Assembly (NCBI GenBank): GCA_035649575.1
Contig: DASRJH010000245.1
Location: 1 to 39,119, forward strand
Direction: 5' to 3'
Length of the DNA stretch: 39,119 bases
From: DASVAL01 sp035649575
GTDB taxonomy: Bacteria > Planctomycetota > UBA1135 > UBA2386
A model generated the notes under the pieces. The model saw only the letters and a program-made list of their open reading frames with translations, was not told the DNA's origin and did no database searches. This document shows, piece by piece, positions 31,381 through 39,119 of the stretch (position 1 is the stretch's first letter; each line of letters starts with the position of its first letter). Made by a program: the position numbers and the translations under genes.

Positions 31381-33336
31381 TCAAGCGCCGTATTTCTTCA
31401 TCGCCGCGTCGAGCCTCGGCAGCACGATGAAAATGAAGACGGAGACCGCGGCAGCGGCCCCGGCCGGCACGAGCCAGAAGGCTGCCGGCGACATTGCCCC
31501 CTGCAAGACACCGAGGAAGCCCGAGAACTTGTTGCCGACCGCGGTCGCGAAGAACCAGCCGCCCATCGTCAGGCCGACGAAGCGTTTCGGGCTCAACTTG
31601 GTCACGAGCGACAACGCCATCGGCGACAAGCACAGCTCGCCGACCGTGACGATCGCGTAGAAGCCCATCAGCCACAGGCCGCTGACCTTCACGGCGCCGT
31701 TGTCACTGAGCACGCCGGCGATCGCCATGAACACCGCCGCGAGGCCCGTGAGCAGCATGCCGACGAAGATCTTGCGCGCGGTGCTGAAGTCGACGCCCTT
31801 CTGCAACAGGCCCCCGAAGAACAGCATGACGAACGGCGTCATGAGGACGACGAACAACGCGTTCCACGACTGGTAGAGCTCGGCGTTCGCGGTGCGCAGG
31901 TACTTGCCCGGTTCGAGCTGCGGCGGATTGCCCTCGTACAGCTTGTCGAACGCGGCCTTCGTCACGAGGAAAGACGCGAACCTCGCCCCGCCGTCGCCGG
32001 TGCGAACGAACGCGATGCGCTGCGTCGCCGAGGAGCCTGGCTCGGCCTTGACGGTCGTCACGGGCAGGCCGTGCGCGTCGGTGCCTTCCTCGACCGTGAC
32101 CTTCGGGAAGACGTCGACGCTGAACTTCTTCCATGCCCTCTGCTCGTCGCTGAGCTGGCCCGAGAGCGGCAGCGCCTCGACGGCGACGCCGGCCGGCAAC
32201 TTGCCGCGCAGATCTGCGAGGCTCGCCTCGTCCATGCGCTTCTGCCCGAACATCTTGGCCTGCGTCTCGGTCGCGACCGGCAGCAGCGAGCTCTGGTGCG
32301 GGCGCGGCACGTCGGCAGCGGCGTTGCCGTAGTAGCCCGGATACGCGGAGCCCGCGAACACCGGGAAGGCGTCGGCAAGCAGCACGATCGGGTCCTTCTG
32401 GCCGATGTGGCGAGCGGTGTCGTCCTCGGCCCACGCCGTCATTGCGCTGCCGTTCAGGTGCAGCACCATGAAGAACGTGCCGCCGGCGAGGTAGACGGGC
32501 AGCAGCGCGCGCAGGCCCGGCTTCTCCTCTTCGCGCGCGCGGCGCGACAGGTTGACGAAGAACATCAGGATCGGGATCGAACCGATCAGGAAGCCGATAT
32601 CGGTCGCCTTCACGAGCTTGGTCACCGACGACGGCAGCACGTTCGCCGCGAACCACCATCCCGCGAGTCCGAACACGAGCGCGGGCCCGAGGATCCGGGT
32701 CATGATCTCGCGGAACGACGTGTCCTCGGGGTTGGTGCCCGGCGTGCGGTCGGCTCGTTCGAGCACCTTCCAGCTCGCGAGCAGGATCACGCACGACAGC
32801 AAGAGGCCGATGCCGGCGGCGACGAACGCGGCCTCCCAAGCCCACTGGTTGCGCGTGTACGCGACCAGGAAACTCGCGGTGAACGCGCCGATGTTGATCC
32901 CCATGTAGAAGATGTTGAAGCCGGCGTCGCGCTTCGGATCTCCCTTCTGGTACAGGTTGCCGACCATCGCCGAGATGTTCGGCTTGAAGAAGCCGTTGCC
33001 GACGCACAGGAGCCCGAGGCCCACGGGGAACGTCCACGCCTGGCCCGTGCCGAGCAGGAAGAACCCGCTCGCGAACACGAGCCCGCCGATGAACACCGAC
33101 TTGCGGTAGCCGAGGAAGCGGTCGGCGATCAGGCCGCCGAGGTAGGGCGTGAAGTACACGAACGCGAGGTAGATGCCGTAGACCTCGTTGCCGAGGTCAC
33201 GCGGCCAGCCGAGCCCGCCGCGCTCGGTGTCGGTCGCATAGAGCAGCAGGATGTTGACGATCGTGTAGAAGCCGAGCCGCTCCCACATCTCGATGAAGAA
33301 CAGGCGGAAGAGACCCTTGGGGTGCCCAGTGAACAT
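31381..33336 (-). CDS. POT/PTR family peptide transporter with large extra loop
   Basis: 651 residues, longer than the usual 450-550 of bacterial members. The proton-coupling motif is EMWERLGFYT (16-25), and the second POT signature is FYMGINIGAF (143-152). GNGFFKPNIS (113-122) is also typical. Between the helix containing GGTFFMVLHLNG (about 285-300) and QSWNALFVVLMTPF (489-502), a normally short periplasmic loop is replaced by about 185 polar residues, which could be an added domain. These transporters import di- and tripeptides with protons. It lies downstream of a second POT gene of ordinary size on the same strand, 72 bp away. Confidence 0.93.
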   Translation of the reverse strand: MFTGHPKGLFRLFFIEMWERLGFYTIVNILLLYATDTERGGLGWPRDLGNEVYGIYLAFVYFTPYLGGLIADRFLGYRKSVFIGGLVFASGFFLLGTGQAWTFPVGLGLLCVGNGFFKPNISAMVGNLYQKGDPKRDAGFNIFYMGINIGAFTASFLVAYTRNQWAWEAAFVAAGIGLLLSCVILLASWKVLERADRTPGTNPEDTSFREIMTRILGPALVFGLAGWWFAANVLPSSVTKLVKATDIGFLIGSIPILMFFVNLSRRAREEEKPGLRALLPVYLAGGTFFMVLHLNGSAMTAWAEDDTARHIGQKDPIVLLADAFPVFAGSAYPGYYGNAAADVPRPHQSSLLPVATETQAKMFGQKRMDEASLADLRGKLPAGVAVEALPLSGQLSDEQRAWKKFSVDVFPKVTVEEGTDAHGLPVTTVKAEPGSSATQRIAFVRTGDGGARFASFLVTKAAFDKLYEGNPPQLEPGKYLRTANAELYQSWNALFVVLMTPFVMLFFGGLLQKGVDFSTARKIFVGMLLTGLAAVFMAIAGVLSDNGAVKVSGLWLMGFYAIVTVGELCLSPMALSLVTKLSPKRFVGLTMGGWFFATAVGNKFSGFLGVLQGAMSPAAFWLVPAGAAAAVSVFIFIVLPRLDAAMKKYGA

Positions 33337-33408
33337 GAGCTGATTGCAGGAGAGGAGAGCGAGGCCGCCTTCACGGAACGCGGGCGGGCCGCAGGGAGAA
33401 AGGCGCGA

Positions 33409-34986
33409 TCACTTGATGCCGTGCATCCAACGATTCAGGGGCTTGCTCAGAACGAGATAGATGCCGCCGGCGATCACCGCGTACCAGAGCAGGAAATGGT
33501 AGGCGTCGTAGTAGCTCGACATCGGCACGCCGCCGACCTCCTCGGCCTTGCTCTCGTCGATGGTGGCAGCCTTCTTGGAGATGAGGCCGGCGAGGAAGTT
33601 GGCGCACGAGATCGACAGGAACCATGCACCCATCACGAGCCCGGTCATCTTTGGCGGCGCCAGCTTGGTGACCATCGACAGACCGACTGGGGAGATGCAC
33701 AGCTCGCCGCAGGTATGCACGAGGTAGAGCAACACGAGCGCCCAGAAGCTGATCTGGCCCTGCATGCCAACCGACGTCATCGCCCACATGATGACCCCGA
33801 AGCCGAGACCGACCATGACGACGCCGAAGCCGAACTTCGTGGGGATCGACGGATTGAGGCGGCGTTGGTCGAGATACACCCAGGTCCATGCGAACACGGG
33901 TCCGAGCAGCACGATGAAGAGCGAGTTCACCGACTGGAACCACTCGAAGCTGAAGTCCTGGTCGAGGATTGGCACGTGCACCATGTGCACGTAGTCGCGC
34001 GCCAGGAAATTGAGCGAGTTCCCGGCCTGTTCGAACGCGGACCAGAACACGGTGTTGGCAATCAGCAGGGCCACCAGCGCGAAGATCCTCTGACCACCCA
34101 CACGATCTGCGGCACCGAAGCACTGGAACGCGAACCAGATCAGGTAACCGACGACGCTGGCTGCGAGCGCGAGCAGGATGTAGCCCGCCACCGCCTTGTT
34201 CGCGATCAACAGGTACACCAACGGAGTCATCACCGCGCAACCGAGCACGACGATTGCTGCGGAGCCGAATCCCTCACGCCCCTTCGGCGGCAGGCCTTCG
34301 CCTGCCAGCTTGCCGCGCCCGATCACGAGCACGAAGACACCGACCAGGATGCCAATCGCCGCGAGCAGGAAGCCCCAACGATAGTCGGGCATGTCGGCAA
34401 AGCCGTCTGCCTTCCACTTCGAGTACAAGGGGTTCTTCTCGAGCCCCGGCCACAGCTTGTCGAAGGGCACCCTCTTCGGGAATGCGCGCGACACTGCGGC
34501 GCAGGCGAGCGGCGCCAGCAAGGCACCCAGGTTGATGCCCATGTAGAAGATCGTGAAGCCAGCGTCGCGACGAGGGTCGCCCTGCTTGTAGAGCTTGCCG
34601 ACGAGGCTCGAGATGTTCGGCTTGAACAGGCCGTTGCCGACGATCAGCATCGACAGCCCGACCAGGAACATGTCCTTGTCGCGCATCACCAACAAGAAAC
34701 AGCCGATCGCCATGATCAGGCCGCCCATGACGATTGAACGACGGAACCCGAGGATGCGATCGGCGATCGCACCGCCGAAGATGCCCGTCGCGTAGATCAG
34801 TGCGGTGTATGCGCCGTAGACCAGCGACGCCTCGCTCTGCTGCACGAAGAAGAGGTCCGCGACGTAGACCGCGAGCAGTGCGCGCATCCCATAGAAACAG
34901 AACCGCTCCCAGAGCTCGGCGAAGAACAGGATCCAAAGCCCAGGTGGATGGCCCTTTTCGATGGGCACGGCGGCGGCATCGGTCAA
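33409..34986 (-). CDS. POT/PTR family peptide transporter
   Basis: Start assigned to TTG at 34986, because AAGGAG lies 7 bases before it and the protein then begins a few residues before the first helix; the frame itself is open further. 525 residues with the usual POT features: ELWERFCFYG (proton-coupling motif), GNGLFKPNIS, FYMGINLGALLAP, and the substrate-site segment FWSAFEQAGNSLN. No long insertion, unlike the neighbour. It imports small peptides using the proton gradient. Two adjacent POT genes suggest peptide feeding. First gene of a probable three-gene minus-strand unit with the second transporter and acyltransferase. Confidence 0.94.
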   Translation of the reverse strand: MTDAAAVPIEKGHPPGLWILFFAELWERFCFYGMRALLAVYVADLFFVQQSEASLVYGAYTALIYATGIFGGAIADRILGFRRSIVMGGLIMAIGCFLLVMRDKDMFLVGLSMLIVGNGLFKPNISSLVGKLYKQGDPRRDAGFTIFYMGINLGALLAPLACAAVSRAFPKRVPFDKLWPGLEKNPLYSKWKADGFADMPDYRWGFLLAAIGILVGVFVLVIGRGKLAGEGLPPKGREGFGSAAIVVLGCAVMTPLVYLLIANKAVAGYILLALAASVVGYLIWFAFQCFGAADRVGGQRIFALVALLIANTVFWSAFEQAGNSLNFLARDYVHMVHVPILDQDFSFEWFQSVNSLFIVLLGPVFAWTWVYLDQRRLNPSIPTKFGFGVVMVGLGFGVIMWAMTSVGMQGQISFWALVLLYLVHTCGELCISPVGLSMVTKLAPPKMTGLVMGAWFLSISCANFLAGLISKKAATIDESKAEEVGGVPMSSYYDAYHFLLWYAVIAGGIYLVLSKPLNRWMHGIK

Positions 34987-34993
34987 AGCGAGA

Positions 34994-34999
34994 CTCCTT
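34994..34999 (-). promoter_or_regulatory. Strong Shine-Dalgarno deciding a TTG start
   Basis: AAGGAG on the minus strand, 7 bases before the TTG at 34986. It is one of the few clear ribosome-binding sites in the window and supports that rare start over any upstream ATG. Confidence 0.75.
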
Positions 35000-35199
35000 G
35001 AAAGGACGAGCGGGAGAGCGGGGCGAAGGCTAACCACGATGTCGCGGTGAGACACTCACGAAGACTGTGCGATCGTGTCTCCTTTGCAGGTCGTTGGCCC
35101 CGCGCGGGCCGCCCGCCTCGCAATGGCCGTGCCCACCTTGCCAGCCCGGTCCGGCCCGGCCATCCTGCCCGATCCTTCCACGGAGCATCGAGACGACGC

Positions 35200-35910
35200 A
35201 TGGGTCGCCAGTGGCTGCACAGCAAGAAAGAGGTCACCGCGAACCGCCGCGCGCAGATCACGAGCAAGCTCGTGCGCGAGATCATGGTCGCCGCGAAGTC
35301 GGGCACGCCCGATCCCGACATGAATCCGCGCCTCGCGCTGGCCGTCGATGCCGCGCGCAAGCAGTCGGTGTCGAACGACGTCATCCACCGCGCGATCAAG
35401 AAGGCATCGGGGCAGGGCACCGACGCCGTGAACTACGAGCTCGTCACCTACGAGGGCATGGGCCCGCGCAATGTGCCGATCATCGTCGAGTGCCTGACCG
35501 AGAACCGGAACCGCACCGGGCCCGACATCCGCTCGCTGTTCAAGGACCTGCAGTTCGGCAGCAAGGTCATGTTCCTGTTCGACCATCGCGGCATCGTCGA
35601 AGCGACGCACGAGAAGGCGGGGTTGGACCTCGAAACGGCGGCGATCGAAGCGGGCGCGCAGGACGTGCAGCCGCTCGAGCACGTGCCCGCTGAGCACAGC
35701 GGCGGCCGGTTCCTGACCGATCGCGTCGATCTCTACGCGGTCGCGGATGCGCTCAAGAAGGCGGGCTGGACCGTGGCGACCGCGGAGCTCGGCTACGTCG
35801 CGAAGGACCCCATGGTGCTCTCGGCAGAAGAGAAGGCGCAGGTCGTGGCGTTCCTCGAACGGCTCGACGACCACGACGACGTGCACCGTGTCTATGCGGC
35901 GATGAAGTGA
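35200..35910 (+). CDS. YebC/TACO1-family translation factor, YeeN-type
   Basis: 236 residues from ATG 35200. It begins MGRQWLHSKKEV and has the PDPDMNPRLALAVD, NDVIHRAIKKA, YEGMGPRNVPIIVECLTENRNRT and DDHDDVHRVY segments. The MGRxW start and the NRTxPDIRxLF stretch place it with the YeeN/YebC2 subgroup rather than classical YebC (MAGHSKW). Family members were long called transcription regulators; more recent work on relatives supports a role helping ribosomes through proline runs. Cytoplasmic, single gene, convergent with the response regulator and ending before a strong hairpin. Confidence 0.93.
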   Translation: MGRQWLHSKKEVTANRRAQITSKLVREIMVAAKSGTPDPDMNPRLALAVDAARKQSVSNDVIHRAIKKASGQGTDAVNYELVTYEGMGPRNVPIIVECLTENRNRTGPDIRSLFKDLQFGSKVMFLFDHRGIVEATHEKAGLDLETAAIEAGAQDVQPLEHVPAEHSGGRFLTDRVDLYAVADALKKAGWTVATAELGYVAKDPMVLSAEEKAQVVAFLERLDDHDDVHRVYAAMK

Positions 35911-35934
35911 GACGCTGGTGCGCGCGGCGGCCTT

Positions 35935-35971
35935 CCTTGCAATCTGTGCGCGACACGCACAGATTGCAAGG
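35935..35971. terminator. Perfect 16-bp hairpin between convergent genes
   Basis: Arms 35935-35950 and 35956-35971 (CCTTGCAATCTGTGCG and its exact complement) with a 5-base loop CGACA. It is in the middle of the 100-bp space between the YebC-type gene and the response regulator, which converge. No T-run on either side, so a factor-independent terminator is not proven, but the position and perfect stem suit a two-way transcription stop. Confidence 0.7.
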
Positions 35972-36010
35972 TTCGGCTCTTGGTGAAATCAGCCGCCGCC
36001 GCAGCCGAAG

Positions 36011-36682
36011 TCACTCGCAGAGCCGGTAGCCGATGCCGTGCACCGTGAGCAGCAGTTCCGGGTGCGCCGGATCGCGTTCGAGCTTCTGCCGCAGCTGGAA
36101 CACGTGCGTGTCGACCGTGCGCGTCGTCGGCGCAGCGTCGTAGCCCCACACCGCGCGCAGCAGGTCATCGCGCGAACAGGTCTGGCCGCGGTGCCGCAGC
36201 AGGTGGCCGAGCAGCTCGGCCTCCTTCGGCAGGAGCCGGAACGTCTCGCCGCCGCGACGCGCGTTGTGGCCCGCGAGGTCGATCTCCGCCGCGCCGAGCC
36301 GCAGCGTGACGGCGGGCTGCTCGGCCCGGCGCTGCACGGCCTGGATGCGCGCGTCGAGCTCGTGCACGCTGAACGGCTTCACGACGTAGTCGTCGGCCCC
36401 GATCTGCAGGCCGAGCACGCGCTGCTCGACCTCGCCGCGCGCCGTGAGCACGATCACGGGCGTCTTGTCGCCGGCCTTGCGCAGGCGACGCAGCACGTCG
36501 AGGCCGTTCCCGTCCGGCAGCCGCAGGTCGAGCAGCACCATGTGGAAGCGCTGTGCCGCGATCGCGCGATCCGCTCCCGCCACGTCGCTGCAGGCGTGCA
36601 CGAGCCAGTCGCGGCCGCGGAAGAAGTCGATGAGACTCTCGCGGATGCTCGCGTCGTCCTCGATGACGAGCAGCTGGTTCAC
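36011..36682 (-). CDS. OmpR/PhoB-family response regulator
   Basis: Start GTG at 36682, overlapping the kinase stop (GTGA); 223 residues. Receiver domain: D9-D10 acidic pair, phospho-acceptor D52 in LLDLRLPDG, T80 and K102 (VKPF). After a short linker, a winged helix-turn-helix (about 125-222) with LLPKEAELLGHLLRHRGQ, RDDLLRAVWG and RTVDTHVFQLRQKLE. Phosphorylation should be by the upstream-encoded histidine kinase. OmpR-type regulators bind tandem sites with 11-bp repeats; the dyad at 38514-38580 has that phasing. Confidence 0.95.
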   Translation of the reverse strand: MNQLLVIEDDASIRESLIDFFRGRDWLVHACSDVAGADRAIAAQRFHMVLLDLRLPDGNGLDVLRRLRKAGDKTPVIVLTARGEVEQRVLGLQIGADDYVVKPFSVHELDARIQAVQRRAEQPAVTLRLGAAEIDLAGHNARRGGETFRLLPKEAELLGHLLRHRGQTCSRDDLLRAVWGYDAAPTTRTVDTHVFQLRQKLERDPAHPELLLTVHGIGYRLCE

Positions 36683-38490
36683 GACGCCACCTGGCCGCTC
36701 GCGATCGGCAGACACAGCGTGAACACCGCGCCGCCACCCTCGCGTTCGCGCACGTCGACGCGGCCACCGTGCGCCTTCGCGGCGGCGGCGACGAGCGCGA
36801 GACCGAGACCGCTGCCCGGCGTCGAGGCCGGAGCCGTGCTGCTGCGCACGAACGGCTGGAAGATCGCCGCGCGCTCGGCGGCCGGCACGCCGGGCCCGCG
36901 GTCCGCGACCTCGACGACGAGCGTGCGGCCGTCCGCGAACGCGCGCAGCCCGACCGTCGAACCGGGCGGTGCGTACTTGGTCGCGTTCTCGAGCAGGTTG
37001 CGCAGCGCGCGACCGAGCACCTCGAGGTCGCCGACGAGGTTGGGCAGCGATCGCGGTGCGTCGAGCTCGAGCTGCTGCTGCACGAGCCGCAGGCACGACC
37101 GGCCCGCGCGCAGGCCGCGCGCGAGCACGGTGCGGGCCGGCACGGTCTCGCGCCGCAGAGGCGCGCCCTGCTCGAGCCGGCCGAAGTCGAGGATGCGTTC
37201 GACCTGCTGGTCGAGCCGCCGCACGTCGCCGTGCAGCGCTCGCAGGTAGTGGGGCACGCGCTCGGGCGGCACGTCGCCGGAGGCGAGCATCTCGGCCTTC
37301 AGCGAGAGCGCCGTGAGCGGCGTGCGCAGCTCGTGCGAGACGACGTCGACGAACTCGGCCCGCAGGCGCGCGAGGGCCAGCTCGCGGCGCGTGAGCCGCC
37401 ACAGCAGCAGGTTGCCGAGCACGAGCGTCGCGATCGCGAGGCCGAGGCTCGCGCGTCCGGCCTGCGTCAACAGCGTGCTCGTCGGGGTCGCGGCGGGCAG
37501 TGCGACCCAGGTCTCGCCGAGCGCTGCGACGGGTAGGGTCGGGCCAGTCGACGCCGCACCGTCCTCGAGCGTGGCCAGCGTCACGGTGGGGTGAAGTCGC
37601 GCGGCGTCGCCGAACGCCTTCCTGTGCAGGCGTGCTGTGGTCTCGGCGGAAAGCACGCCGAGGCGGTTGCCTTCGAGCGGCACGAGCACGCTGCGAGCCG
37701 GGCCCGGCTGCACGGAGTTGGGAGCGGGACCGCCGCGCAGCTGCAGCGCAGCAGCAGCGGCTGCCGTGAGCTCGGGCAGGCAGCCCGAGCGCAGCGCGGG
37801 CAGCGCTTCCTTCATCGCGTCGGCGACGACGGGGACGGACTCGGCCGGAACGGCTCGCGCGGCGGCGAACATCACCGCACCGAGCTCCTGCAGCCGCTGC
37901 GCCTCGGACGCGTTGCTCTCGTGCAGCCACGCCGCCTCGCGCAGCGCTGCGAGCAGCGCGAACGGCAGGTTGCCGCAGCATGCGTCGCCGTGCCGGGCCA
38001 TGCCGTCGGCCAGGGCCCTTCGCCCCTCGGCGAGATCGCGCGCGGCAAGCACGCCGGCGTAGGCGAGCCAGCCGTCGGCCGTGAGGCTGCCGTCGGCGCT
38101 CGCGTGCGCGAAGAACGGCAGGGCACCGTCCAGGTCGCCCGCGGCGAAGCGCGCCGTGGCTGCCTGCTCGGCGATGCCGACCTTTGGGCCGACCACAGGT
38201 GAGGCCTGTCTCCGCGCCGATGGTCCGGCGAACGGGCCGATGACGAGCCGGTCGGGACCGAGCTCGAGCGCGAACGCCGCCTGCGCCGCCGCGGCGTGAA
38301 GCTCCTCTTGCAGCGCGGAGCTCGCGGTCGCGAGGCACTGTTCGGCGGTCGCGCGTTCGCTCGCGATCGCGCGCTCGATCGCACCGCCGTGCGCCAACCA
38401 GATCCAGGCCCCGCCAAATACCGCGGGCAGCGCGAGCGTCAGCGCGAACGCCATGCGGAGCCGAGAGGGTGCCAGGGTCACGGCAGGCAT
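36679..38490 (-). CDS. Sensor histidine kinase with large extracytoplasmic sensor
   Basis: 603 residues from ATG 38490. Membrane helices at about 12-32 and 347-366 enclose an Ala-rich, largely helical sensor region of about 310 residues, larger than common PAS or Cache sensors and of no family I recognise. Cytoplasmic part: phospho-acceptor H386 in SHELRTP, N box NLLENATKYA (N502), G1 DRGPGVP (530), G2 GSGLGLAL (559). No HAMP domain is evident. It is the upstream gene of a two-gene operon with the OmpR-type regulator. The signal is unknown. Confidence 0.94.
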   Translation of the reverse strand: MPAVTLAPSRLRMAFALTLALPAVFGGAWIWLAHGGAIERAIASERATAEQCLATASSALQEELHAAAAQAAFALELGPDRLVIGPFAGPSARRQASPVVGPKVGIAEQAATARFAAGDLDGALPFFAHASADGSLTADGWLAYAGVLAARDLAEGRRALADGMARHGDACCGNLPFALLAALREAAWLHESNASEAQRLQELGAVMFAAARAVPAESVPVVADAMKEALPALRSGCLPELTAAAAAALQLRGGPAPNSVQPGPARSVLVPLEGNRLGVLSAETTARLHRKAFGDAARLHPTVTLATLEDGAASTGPTLPVAALGETWVALPAATPTSTLLTQAGRASLGLAIATLVLGNLLLWRLTRRELALARLRAEFVDVVSHELRTPLTALSLKAEMLASGDVPPERVPHYLRALHGDVRRLDQQVERILDFGRLEQGAPLRRETVPARTVLARGLRAGRSCLRLVQQQLELDAPRSLPNLVGDLEVLGRALRNLLENATKYAPPGSTVGLRAFADGRTLVVEVADRGPGVPAAERAAIFQPFVRSSTAPASTPGSGLGLALVAAAAKAHGGRVDVREREGGGAVFTLCLPIASGQVAS

Positions 38491-38513
38491 GGTATGCGAG
38501 GGAACGGCGGCGA

Positions 38514-38580
38514 GGTCATGGGCTTGTCAAACCTGCCGCGCCGGGCCGGATCGCGCCCCGGGTTTCACAGACCCATGACA
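38514..38580. promoter_or_regulatory. Inverted repeat with 11-bp-phased half-sites between divergent genes
   Basis: Arms 38514-38535 and 38559-38580 match in inverted orientation at about 16 of 22 positions, including a perfect GTCATGGG/CCCATGAC core. Within each arm, GTCA is followed 11 bp later by GTCA (left) or GTGA (right arm, opposite strand), the spacing used by PhoB/OmpR boxes. It lies 24 bp upstream of the histidine kinase start and 33 bp upstream of the ATG at 38613. A candidate site for the local response regulator. Confidence 0.5.
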
Positions 38581-38612
38581 CGGCCAAAGCAGTGATCGGC
38601 GTCAATGCCGAC

Positions 38613-39119
38613 ATGAGAACGAGCCTTCGCGCGGGTGCTTTCCTGACCGTTCTGTCCTGCCTCGGTGCCGTGGTGGCCCAGGAAGTGAACGTCACGGCAC
38701 ACCTGAGCGCCGCCAAGCTCCACGAGAGTCGCGGCGAGCTCGCGCGCGCCGAACAGGAACTGCGCGCCGCGCTCGAGCAAGCGCCGGCCGCGGAACGCGC
38801 GCTCGTCGCGAGCGCGATCGCGGCGCTGCTCACGCGGCAGGGACGCAACGACGAAGCGGCTGCGCTCACGGGAGCCGTGCCCCAGGGCAAGGGCGAGGAT
38901 CCGATCCAGCGGCTGATCGCAGTGCTCGACAGCGGTTCGACCAGGAACGAAGCGGTCAAGGACGCCGCGGCACAGCTCGACTCGCTCGGCTCGCTGGTCG
39001 TGCCGCACCTGCTCGCGGCCCTGCCGAAGATGGGGCCGTTCGGGATCAGCAACACGCTCGACCGGCTCGCCAGGTTCGACGATCCGCGCATCACGGCGGC
39101 ATTGGCGAACCTCATCGAC
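38613..39119 (+). CDS. Exported helical-repeat protein, C-terminus outside window
   Basis: 169 codons seen; the frame runs off the end. The N-terminus is a signal peptide (LRAGAFLTVLSCLGAVVAQ), so the protein is exported. Residues about 25-80 are helical and TPR-like (AKLHESRGELARAEQELRAALEQAP), and the last part (DSLGSLVVPHLLAALPKMG, DDPRITAALANLI) looks like HEAT repeats. No enzyme motif in view. It is divergent from the two-component genes and may be controlled by them through the inverted repeat between. Confidence 0.8.
   Translation, partial: MRTSLRAGAFLTVLSCLGAVVAQEVNVTAHLSAAKLHESRGELARAEQELRAALEQAPAAERALVASAIAALLTRQGRNDEAAALTGAVPQGKGEDPIQRLIAVLDSGSTRNEAVKDAAAQLDSLGSLVVPHLLAALPKMGPFGISNTLDRLARFDDPRITAALANLID

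Noticed and set aside
31378..34737. 1119-codon open frame on the plus strand
   Set aside because: Opposite both POT transporter genes; composition is that of an antisense shadow.

Overview
The window looks like chromosomal DNA from a GC-rich, large-genome Gram-negative bacterium, most likely a planctomycete or a relative. This rests on gene content: FHA domains joined to redox modules, very large multiheme cytochromes with LVIVD repeats, Ser/Thr kinases, an ECF42-type sigma factor with a C-terminal extension, and few strong Shine-Dalgarno sites. No rRNA, tRNA, CRISPR array or insertion sequence was seen, so the taxonomic call is an inference.

Positions 1-22435 hold an unusual respiratory and signalling locus. 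Left arm (+ strand): an FHA protein cut by the window edge, a five-helix membrane protein with two H-x13-H helices (putative bis-heme cytochrome b), a protein joining two cyclic-nucleotide-binding folds to four [4Fe-4S] motifs, and an FHA-transmembrane-15-heme cytochrome. Middle (+ strand, 5965-13727, visibly lower GC): two Ser/Thr kinases, a membrane protein, a lipoprotein, and an FAD/NAD(P) oxidoreductase with FHA and [2Fe-2S] domains. Right arm (- strand, read 22435 to 13777): a 10-heme cytochrome with LVIVD repeats, a second FAD-FHA-[2Fe-2S] oxidoreductase, and a 17-heme cytochrome. In total there are 42 CxxCH motifs. My working model is a membrane electron-transfer chain (FAD/2Fe-2S, 4Fe-4S, cytochrome b, multiheme c) whose cytoplasmic parts carry phosphothreonine-reading FHA domains, with two Ser/Thr kinases encoded inside the locus. 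The components are recognisable; the regulation is inferred.

From 22639 to 30172 the genes are mostly on the + strand: a DGPF/YCII protein followed by an ECF42-type sigma factor, a MoaD/ThiS-like protein without the terminal Gly-Gly, a methyltransferase on the opposite strand, two small hypothetical genes, a DUF3592-like membrane protein overlapping a DinG-type helicase, and an SPFH protein with a small ribbon-helix-helix protein. A near-perfect 28-bp palindrome sits just before the SPFH start codon. An interrupted 56-nt hairpin lies upstream of the methyltransferase.

From 30197 to 39119: an acyltransferase-3 membrane enzyme, two POT-family peptide transporters (one with a large extra loop), a YebC/YeeN-type translation factor, a strong convergent hairpin, an OmpR-type two-component system, and the start of a signal-peptide protein with helical repeats. 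The space between the histidine kinase and that last gene contains a dyad with 11-bp-phased GTCA-type half-sites.
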